Notes under the pieces: generated by a model | Seen by the model: the letters and a program-made list of their open reading frames with translations, nothing else | Told to the model about the DNA's origin: nothing | Database searches by the model: none | DNA from: Planctomycetota bacterium | GTDB lineage: Bacteria > Planctomycetota > E44-bin39 | Assembly: GCA_004376375.1 (NCBI GenBank) | Contig: SOJX01000131.1 | Coordinates: 1 to 44,632, forward strand | DNA length: 44,632 nt | Direction: 5' to 3' | Translations under genes and position numbers: made by a program | Shown: one piece after another, positions 35,664 through 42,322 of the stretch | Numbering within the stretch: the first letter of the stretch is position 1 | Layout: the number at the start of each line of letters is the position of its first letter

Positions 35664-38600
35664 TTATCTTTGAGCGATTGTAATTGACTCGGGGACGGTA
35701 ATATCAAAATTAGCGGGATTGTAATATTCAAAAACCTTTGCCGGGCGGGTCCTGAACTGGCCCGCGTCCCCGGCTATCATCTCGAATTTTATCTCGAACC
35801 GCTTGCCCGCGGGAACATCGGCGCCGTAGATTACGAGCCGGTTTCCCTCGACCGCGGAGCGCTGGACAAAGTCTTCCAGGTCGCAGGTCACGGTTGAAGT
35901 ATCGACAGCCGCGCCCGGCAGGAGCGGCAGCTCGAGCATCACGTTTACGGAAGACGCGTTCGAGTGGTTCAGCACCTTTGCCGTAACGCTGACTTTCCCC
36001 CGCGACATGATCTCGCCCTCGCCCCTGATAATTTCGAGGTTGAGGCCGTCTTTCTCCTTCGACTCGATGAACTTGCCCCACGGCCTGTAGCCGACGGCCG
36101 TGACCTGGTAATCGAGCTGCCCGGTCCCTTCGAACTTCGCAGTACATTCCATTTTCCCGGCCGGGATGAGGTGCGTAATATCAACCAGTATCGGTTTCGC
36201 GCCGCCCGCGGAAACGTCGATCGTTTTCGTGCCCTTGCCTTTCACGTCGAGCGTGAGCTTGCCGCTGCCGCCGAAGCCGCCGCCGAGGATCGCCTTGAGC
36301 GAAAGCACGGTCGCCTGCGTCGTCCCCCATCCGCCGCCCGGCTGCCTGTGGTCGACAAGCCACTCGATCGCTTTGCCGAAAAGCTTCGGATTCTTTTCAC
36401 GGAGCGCGATAGCGGTCAGCGCGACCGCTTCTATCTGCGCAAAGCGTCCGTACGCGCCCGAGAGCGTGCGCTTCTTGCCGAACTCGACCTGCTCATCCGG
36501 GTCTGATAGAAACTCCTCGAGCCCTTTTTCCAGAGGCGTAAGAAAGAAAGTATCGCCGCAAGTCGCGGCTGCGGAAAGTGCGAGCGTATATAAATCCATC
36601 TCGCCCGCTTTTTCACGCAGATACTCTTCCGCCTTTTTCGTATCGCCCGCGCTTATGCCGGACTCCGTAATCGCCCAGAGGCAGTACGCGGTCGTCGCCA
36701 GATCGTTTTTTCCGCGGTCGCCGGCCCACGAGCCGTCGGAGTTCTGCTTCTTCGCGAGGAAGCGCGCGGTGCGGTCGAGCATCTGCCGGTCGACGGCGAC
36801 GACGGAGCGCATCTCGGAAAACTCCATCAGTCCGTAGGCGGAAAGCCAGGTCGAGGCGGGCGATTTCCCGTAGAGCGAGAAACCGCCGCCCGTGACCTCG
36901 AAAGTACGGAGCCGGTTGTAGCCCCGCTGCACCATGTCTTTCGCGCGGTCGAGAATCTTCGCGTCCGGCCTTTCCATCTTGGCGAGATACTTCGTAACCA
37001 TAATATTCGGGTATGCAATTGACGAAGTCTGCTCGAAACAGCCGTACGGCACGCGGAGCATGCTTTCGAGGCCGTCGAGCGCCGTCGCGACCGGTGAAGA
37101 ATTAATCTTCAGATATACTTTTTTACTTTCGATAATCAGGTCTTCGGGCAGGTCGAGCGTAATCTCGCTCGAGTTGCCCGCCTTGAGGATGCCGCCATCG
37201 GTGCGGGTTATTTTCTGCCCGTGCTCGTATGCGCGGACGGTGCGCGTAATCTTGTCGGCGCTGTCTTTGCTGATTGCCGTGATAGTTACGGTATGGTCAC
37301 CCGCTTTCGTTATTTTCACGGGAAAATCAGCGCTGAGGACGGCGGAGTTCCCCGTGAAGTTCAGGACCTGAACCGATTTTGCCGCTTCGATACCTTCCGA
37401 AGTTTCGAGTTGCAGTTTTACTTCGGTCTCTTTTCCCTCGTAATTTATAACGATAACCTTCAGGTCGGTCGCGTCGCCTTTCGTGAACGCGGCCGGCACG
37501 TCGATATCGACGGAGAACGGTTTCATGCTCGCAAAGAGCGTCGACGCCGCCGTTATCTTCCCCGCTTTCGAGGACGCGATAACGTCAGCCTTCCACGTCG
37601 TAAGCGTGTCCGCCATCGTGAACTCGAAACTCGCTTTCCCGTTTTCATCCGTCAGGACGAACGGCCTGTAAAACAGGCATTCGGGGAAAAACTTCCGCTC
37701 CGCGACCACAGGTGATCTTTCTATTCCAACCCCTCTTCCACCATAACCACCGCCGAAACCGGGGCGGAAAAGATAGCCTGACGCGTTACCACCAAGACCC
37801 GATATGGTCCAGGTATATCCATAATATGTATTGGGTAATGTATAGGAATATGCCTTTATATAACGCATATACGTCATGTTCGCGCTCAGGCCGGTTTCGA
37901 CGGTAAAGAGCTCACTGGCTGCGATTGAGGTTATGACCCATGTATCGGTACTGTTATCGTAGATTGCATAGCCGACTTCACCGTTGATATCATCCCACTC
38001 CCAGGTAATTGTTGTGCTGGTGCAAGCGAAATCAGCCAGGGATATACTGGAGGGAGCAAATGCACCACGCCTATCAGCCTCAGTCAGGTCAAAATCGGCG
38101 GGAGGCCCTGCGCCCATCTCATCTCCAATCCCCATGGCTTTGTATCCCATAGCCATTTCCGAATTGATCCCGGCTGTCATAAGGCACGGAACAGCCACGG
38201 CGGCTATGATAAGAATTACCAGTGCGGCGGCAAGGCCGAATACATAAGCGGGACGATACCGAATATATGTGTAAAACCATCTTACCAGGTTAAGAAAACC
38301 GAGCACAACAAACGCGCCCGCAATCGAGGCAAGCAAGGTAATAACCGTCGCGGCGATATACCAGTTGATTTCCCGGCGGGTTTCCGCGTTCGCGGCAACG
38401 GCCTTGTCGTGCGTATCGACCGAGAACGTCAGTTCCCCTTTCGCGTCGGGCGCGCCGAAGGCCGCGTCGGCGACTCCCTGCTTCGATGACTCGCCTTTTT
38501 CGATTACCGCGTAAGGATTGAAAACGCCTGCGGCAAAACCTTTGTCGAGGTTTGTCTCTTTATAAGTTTCCTCGCCCAGCTTGAAGCGGAGGATTTCGGA

Positions 38601-40403
38601 AAGATAGTTGCGAATCCCGCCCAAACCGGAAAGGTTGTTGTCGTTCACCGCGACCGCGAGCGCGACCGGGCCGAGTTTTTTTCCGTTCTTCGCCGTAATA
38701 TCAAGCCTGACTTTCCCGCCCGGCCGGTATGTCGGCTCGTCGGTTTTTACGGTAAGCGCGAACGGCTCCTCCGGCTGGACGTAGATGCGTTTCATATCTT
38801 CGATAATCTTCGATTTGTAACCGGGGATGGTCGCAAAGGCCACGATATCGTGAAAGCCGCTCCCCTCCCCGGGGATATCAATCGTGACTTTGCCTTTACC
38901 GCCGGCAATTTCCGTCCCGCCGCCGGCAACGCGAAGTCCGTCCTTTACCAGAAAAACTTCGCAGCCCGCCGCTTCCGTGTCCGTGAAAAGCTCGCACGTG
39001 ATTTTCCCGCCCGGTTTCGCCCACGCGCGTTCGGTGCGCAGAAGCAGCAGCGCGCCGGAAGGCGAGGACAGACTTTTCTTTATCTTCCACGGAATACTGT
39101 TTCCGTTCTCGTCTTTTGTTTTTCCGTGTATAGTAACGGACGGCTTGTCGGCATACGGTCTTATCTCAAACGTGAAAAAACCGCTCGCGTCGGTTTTTAC
39201 CTTGCTTTTACTGCGCCCGTGCGTAACTTCGATTTCGCGCTCGAGCTTTTCACCGCTCAGGTCCGAGAGAAAACCGTAGACCCGGTTCCCGACCCCGCGC
39301 ACGAGGTCGCCCGACTCGGCTACAAGCTCGATCATCACGGGATTTTTCGCGACCGTGACGGGGAAGAACTTCGTCTGCTTCTGCCCGCCCGTATCGGTAA
39401 CGGTGACTTCGAGCGTATAGGTGAGCCTTTCCCTGTCGTCGAAAACCGCGCGGCCCGGCACGCCCATTTCAAGCTCGGTCTTGCCGTCTTTTGCAAGCTC
39501 GAGCTTTTTGATTTCGTTGACCACTTTCCCCTTCGCGTCTTTCAGCTTCGCGGCGAGGTGGCCGAGAACGGGAGGCGCGCCGCCCTGCGGATAGAGCGCG
39601 GTCAGCGTGCCTTTCAGATCATCGCCCGGCCGGACGAACTTCGCCTTCGAATCGAACGCGAGCGCGAATTTCGGCATAACGTATTCGCGGACGTAGATCG
39701 GGGTATCGGCCTGGAGCGCCTCATGGCGGCAGGAAATATTATAGACGCCCAGCGTCGCGTCCTTCGGCAGCTTGAAGTCGTGCCACGCCAGCCCGTACTC
39801 GTTCGTCTTGACGTTAGTCTTTGCGACCACGTTGCCTTTGTCGTTGCGCAGTGTCAGAAAAAGATGTGTCGAGCCGCCCGGCGTTTCGTTCGCCTTGTCC
39901 TGGAGGAACGCGCGGACGTGTACGGTCTGCTTCGGCTGGTAGAGTTTTTTATCGGAAGTGAGATACAGCCGCTTCTCGTCCGCGGCCGGGAGGACTTTCA
40001 GCTTCTGGGTAATCAGGTCGCTGCCGAGCGATGATTCGGTCGTGATAACGACCGTTATATCGCCGGAAATATTCGCCGGTATCGAGCCGCTTACTTCCGC
40101 GATTCCGTTTTCACCGACCTTGCCGTCGAAAAGCGTGCGCGTCTCGTTTACATGCGGCAGTATCGCATCGACTCTTACATGCGCGCCTTTCACCGGCGCG
40201 CCGCTGGCAGAGTTCAATACCTCAACGTTAAAACCGACGGGCGCGCCCGCCCGCGCGGTCCTGAGGCCGTGCACGCGGGTCTCGTGGTGCGCGATAAGCC
40301 TGTCGAGCGAGAGATAGAGCGCAAGCAGCACGATGAATACCGCGGCCGCGCCCCCGACAAGCGACCATTTCACGATTTTTTCTGTTTTCGGTTTCATGTT
40401 CAT
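35664..40403 (-). CDS. alpha-2-macroglobulin family protein with internal membrane hairpin and FN3-like insert
   Basis: GGGAGG precedes ATG 40403. This is a 1579-aa protein: N-terminal anchor helix (12-34), macroglobulin-type domains (about 45-660), then two membrane helices (about 679-705 and 716-740) joined by the basic loop RWFYTYIRYRP. An FN3-like module follows (about 780-860, TSTTITWEWDDINGEVGYAIY), with a Gly-rich stretch after it. The A2M core then resumes (FFPECLFYRPFVLTDENGKASFEFTMADTLTTWKADVIAS), and the thioester domain has PYGCFEQTSS with Cys1122 intact, followed by the alpha-helical thioester barrel and receptor-binding-like end. Known bacterial A2Ms trap proteases in the periplasm. 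The insert sits where a bait region is expected. It lies downstream of an ECF sigma/anti-sigma pair. Confidence 0.92.
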   Translation of the reverse strand: MNMKPKTEKIVKWSLVGGAAAVFIVLLALYLSLDRLIAHHETRVHGLRTARAGAPVGFNVEVLNSASGAPVKGAHVRVDAILPHVNETRTLFDGKVGENGIAEVSGSIPANISGDITVVITTESSLGSDLITQKLKVLPAADEKRLYLTSDKKLYQPKQTVHVRAFLQDKANETPGGSTHLFLTLRNDKGNVVAKTNVKTNEYGLAWHDFKLPKDATLGVYNISCRHEALQADTPIYVREYVMPKFALAFDSKAKFVRPGDDLKGTLTALYPQGGAPPVLGHLAAKLKDAKGKVVNEIKKLELAKDGKTELEMGVPGRAVFDDRERLTYTLEVTVTDTGGQKQTKFFPVTVAKNPVMIELVAESGDLVRGVGNRVYGFLSDLSGEKLEREIEVTHGRSKSKVKTDASGFFTFEIRPYADKPSVTIHGKTKDENGNSIPWKIKKSLSSPSGALLLLRTERAWAKPGGKITCELFTDTEAAGCEVFLVKDGLRVAGGGTEIAGGKGKVTIDIPGEGSGFHDIVAFATIPGYKSKIIEDMKRIYVQPEEPFALTVKTDEPTYRPGGKVRLDITAKNGKKLGPVALAVAVNDNNLSGLGGIRNYLSEILRFKLGEETYKETNLDKGFAAGVFNPYAVIEKGESSKQGVADAAFGAPDAKGELTFSVDTHDKAVAANAETRREINWYIAATVITLLASIAGAFVVLGFLNLVRWFYTYIRYRPAYVFGLAAALVILIIAAVAVPCLMTAGINSEMAMGYKAMGIGDEMGAGPPADFDLTEADRRGAFAPSSISLADFACTSTTITWEWDDINGEVGYAIYDNSTDTWVITSIAASELFTVETGLSANMTYMRYIKAYSYTLPNTYYGYTWTISGLGGNASGYLFRPGFGGGYGGRGVGIERSPVVAERKFFPECLFYRPFVLTDENGKASFEFTMADTLTTWKADVIASSKAGKITAASTLFASMKPFSVDIDVPAAFTKGDATDLKVIVINYEGKETEVKLQLETSEGIEAAKSVQVLNFTGNSAVLSADFPVKITKAGDHTVTITAISKDSADKITRTVRAYEHGQKITRTDGGILKAGNSSEITLDLPEDLIIESKKVYLKINSSPVATALDGLESMLRVPYGCFEQTSSIAYPNIMVTKYLAKMERPDAKILDRAKDMVQRGYNRLRTFEVTGGGFSLYGKSPASTWLSAYGLMEFSEMRSVVAVDRQMLDRTARFLAKKQNSDGSWAGDRGKNDLATTAYCLWAITESGISAGDTKKAEEYLREKAGEMDLYTLALSAAATCGDTFFLTPLEKGLEEFLSDPDEQVEFGKKRTLSGAYGRFAQIEAVALTAIALREKNPKLFGKAIEWLVDHRQPGGGWGTTQATVLSLKAILGGGFGGSGKLTLDVKGKGTKTIDVSAGGAKPILVDITHLIPAGKMECTAKFEGTGQLDYQVTAVGYRPWGKFIESKEKDGLNLEIIRGEGEIMSRGKVSVTAKVLNHSNASSVNVMLELPLLPGAAVDTSTVTCDLEDFVQRSAVEGNRLVIYGADVPAGKRFEIKFEMIAGDAGQFRTRPAKVFEYYNPANFDITVPESITIAQR

Positions 40404-40442
40404 TTTTCGCCTCCCGTTGAGGTAAGGCGGTGGCGTTGATTC

Positions 40443-40512
40443 GGTTCCTTGGTTCCTTGGTTCTTTGGTTCTTTAGTTACAATGTAGGGGCACGGCGCAC
40501 CGTGCCCCGACA
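40443..40512. repeat. octamer repeat and palindrome upstream of the A2M gene
   Basis: GGTTCCTT twice and GGTTCTTT twice (40443-40474), then TGTA plus a 9-bp stem GGGGCACGG-CGCA-CCGTGCCCC (40487-40508) related to the element at 34107. Both lie between the anti-sigma and A2M genes and could reduce co-transcription. Confidence 0.8.
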
Positions 40513-40515
40513 AAT

Positions 40516-41259
40516 CTATCCCCGGTTGAGCTGCGGCGAATTAGCGTGCGGGGCGGTCCCGTCTTTTGTGAACCGCACGACATGGCTGTCATCAAAATAG
40601 TATGCGAGATCGCCCGTAACGCCCGGCACCTTCGGCATCGCGATCGCGTGCCACTTGTTCGGGTCTTTGGCGTCAACATGCATTTCGAGGTAATAATCCG
40701 CTTTATCATCACCGGCAGTCAACTGCTCGAGATTCTCTTCACCCGCAAGCGCTATCCGGCCGATTCTGCCGGCAGTGGACTGTTGCTGCCTCACGTTCCT
40801 GTCGGGTCTGTACGGTTCATTCCTGCTGCCCAGAACGAATGCATAGGAAACCAGAAAGAAAGAAATTACCAGGACGGCGGCGACTTTCATGAAATGCCTG
40901 AACCGTTTCTCCGGCTGTGTGTCCGGATTCCAGCACATGAAAAGGCGCAGGACAGCGCCGCGCCATCCCGGAACACCCTCGGCTCCGGAGCGCCACCGCT
41001 TCGGCGCGACGTCCGTCCCCGCCCAGAGTGAGGTTTTCGGCGCGTGCTTTATACTGTGCATCACGTTCTGCACGAAATCGTCGGACGGGCGCATCTTCCG
41101 GAACGACTCGGTCATGAAGCTCACGTACGCGCGGGCCTCTTCCATTGCCGCGTTACAATCCTCGCAGTCGGCCAGGTGCATTTCAAAATCGAAGCCGCCC
41201 GGCTCCGCGCCCGTCAGCTTGTATTTTTCGATGAGTTGTCCTGCCTGAAAACAATTCAT
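40516..41259 (-). CDS. anti-sigma factor with zinc-finger motif
   Basis: This is a 247-aa protein. The N-terminal ZAS-type motif has H-L-A-D-C-E-D-C (the H-x3-C-x2-C core), with an earlier Cys in MNCF. A membrane helix follows (about residues 131-150, VAAVLVISFFLVSYAFVLG), then a periplasmic part with a hydrophilic linker and a short beta-rich end. Its start is 5 bp after the stop of the ECF sigma gene, the classical pairing. It should hold the sigma factor at the membrane until an envelope signal releases it. The signal is unknown. The adjacent alpha-2-macroglobulin may be a target gene. Confidence 0.88.
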   Translation of the reverse strand: MNCFQAGQLIEKYKLTGAEPGGFDFEMHLADCEDCNAAMEEARAYVSFMTESFRKMRPSDDFVQNVMHSIKHAPKTSLWAGTDVAPKRWRSGAEGVPGWRGAVLRLFMCWNPDTQPEKRFRHFMKVAAVLVISFFLVSYAFVLGSRNEPYRPDRNVRQQQSTAGRIGRIALAGEENLEQLTAGDDKADYYLEMHVDAKDPNKWHAIAMPKVPGVTGDLAYYFDDSHVVRFTKDGTAPHANSPQLNRG

Positions 41260-41264
41260 TGTAT

Positions 41265-41801
41265 TTACTCCAGAGGTTCGGGGGCGAAGTGCTTCCTGAG
41301 TTTCGCCTCGAGATGCCTGTTTGCGCGCGAAAGCATCGAGCTTACCTGCCCCGTCGTCGTGCCGAAGGCTTTCGCGATTTCCCGGTAACTCATCGACTCC
41401 ATGAACCTGAGCGTCACGGCTACGCGGTATTTTTCGGGGAGCTCGGCGACGGCTTCGCGTACGATATCCTGCATGTCATAACCGGAGCCCGGCTCCGCGG
41501 CCGGCCCGGGAGAATTTCCGTCAAGGGAGGCCGGGTTCTTTCGCGTGCGCAGGAAATTGCGGACAAGGTTGGCCGCTATGCCGTAGACCCACTGGATAAA
41601 AGAATCGGTTTGCCGAAGCGTCGCGAGCCTCCTGTAAGCGATGACAAAAACTTCCTGCGCAAGGTCTTCGGCATCGGCGCGGTTCCTGATACGGTCGAGG
41701 CAATAGGCGAAAATCGGACCGCTGTACTTCTTCACCAGTACGGCGAAAACATTCGGCCTGCCGTTCAGCACCTGTTTTATAAGACCGCTCTCATCCAGCA
41801 C
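41265..41801 (-). CDS. ECF RNA polymerase sigma factor
   Basis: This is a 178-aa protein. Region 2 reads VLVKKYSGPIFAYCLDRIRNRADAEDLAQEVFVIAYRRLATLRQ and TDSFIQWVYGIAANLVRNFLR. Region 4 reads LPEKYRVAVTLRFMESMSYREIAKAFGTTTGQVSSMLSRANRHLEAKL, with its HTH. A 25-residue Pro/Gly/Ser-rich linker joins them. The ATG at 41801 lacks a strong ribosome-binding site. It leads the operon sigma, anti-sigma, A2M. Its own promoter looks like sigma70 (41930-41958). Confidence 0.92.
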   Translation of the reverse strand: MLDESGLIKQVLNGRPNVFAVLVKKYSGPIFAYCLDRIRNRADAEDLAQEVFVIAYRRLATLRQTDSFIQWVYGIAANLVRNFLRTRKNPASLDGNSPGPAAEPGSGYDMQDIVREAVAELPEKYRVAVTLRFMESMSYREIAKAFGTTTGQVSSMLSRANRHLEAKLRKHFAPEPLE

Positions 41802-41820
41802 AACTTACCCCTGAACAAGC

Positions 41821-41907
41821 GTCAGGCGTCAAGCGTCATGCGTCGTGCGCCATATTTTATTATTTTTTTGACTCTCGACTCTCGACTCTTGACTCTTGAC
41901 TCTTGAC
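41821..41907. repeat. two heptamer arrays in the leader of the ECF sigma gene
   Basis: GTCAGGC, GTCAAGC, GTCATGC, GTCGTGC (41821-41848) and GACTCTC twice then GACTCTT three times (41870-41904). They lie between the likely promoter at 41930 and the start codon, so they would be transcribed. Confidence 0.8.
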
Positions 41908-41929
41908 GCACGACGCTGTTCACCCTTTT

Positions 41930-41958
41930 AGTGTATCCGGGCGACGATTTTGTTGCAA
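41930..41958 (-). promoter_or_regulatory. probable sigma70 promoter of the ECF sigma operon
   Basis: On the minus strand TTGCAA (41958-41953), a 17-bp spacer and TACACT (41935-41930). The leader to the start codon would be about 120 nt and contain the heptamer arrays. Confidence 0.5.
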
Positions 41959-42105
41959 TAAAAATGGATTTTACACAAAATTCTGCCTTTGTAATTCTAC
42001 CCATAATTCCGGGCTGACGTAACTGTCTCTGCCGGAAGAAGTTACCCCACTCATATTATACCCGGAAAACCAGGTATTTCCAGTACGCTAAATCCTCTCT
42101 TAGAT

Positions 42106-42135
42106 TTGATTTAGTGCGAAATGATATTGTATAAT
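42106..42135 (+). promoter_or_regulatory. probable sigma70 promoter of the FN3-repeat lipoprotein gene
   Basis: TTGATT (42106-42111), an 18-bp spacer and a perfect TATAAT (42130-42135). It would start transcription near 42142 and give a leader of about 180 nt before the ATG at 42323. Confidence 0.6.
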
Positions 42136-42224
42136 TAGACGGTAACGATACTTAAAGAAATACCGGATACTAATACAGTATATTTCAACTGTATGGTGTG
42201 CCGATATAGGAATAAGCTTCCACA

Positions 42225-42310
42225 CGCCTGCCTACATGTTGGTTTACGCAGGTTAAGGGGACAAGGGCAAACCTGCGGTACTGGCAAAACCATGGTAAAG
42301 TCAGTGCGGA
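42225..42310 (+). promoter_or_regulatory. structured leader with mutually exclusive hairpins, type unknown
   Basis: CCTGC (42227-42231) can pair with GCAGG (42248-42252). The same GCAGG is part of CGCAGGTT (42247-42254), which pairs perfectly over 8 bp with AACCTGCG (42270-42277). The loop of the second hairpin holds GGGGACAAGGGCA. A third weak pairing (ACTG with CAGT) follows, close to the ribosome-binding site. The two first hairpins cannot coexist, as in a regulatory switch. It contains GGGCAAACC like c-di-GMP-I riboswitches but lacks their other conserved parts. The remainder of the 521-bp gap 41802-42322 has no gene. Confidence 0.35.
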
Positions 42311-42322
42311 GTTTTTATAGGT

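Noticed and set aside
38850..40034. 394-codon antisense frame in the A2M gene
   Set aside because: Its Arg/Leu-rich composition is typical of the complement of GC-rich coding DNA, and the A2M frame on the other strand is clearly genuine.
42240..42310. c-di-GMP-I (GEMM) riboswitch
   Set aside because: GGGCAAACC is present, but the following GACGCAAAGCC segment, the tetraloop helix and the receptor helix are missing or too degenerate.
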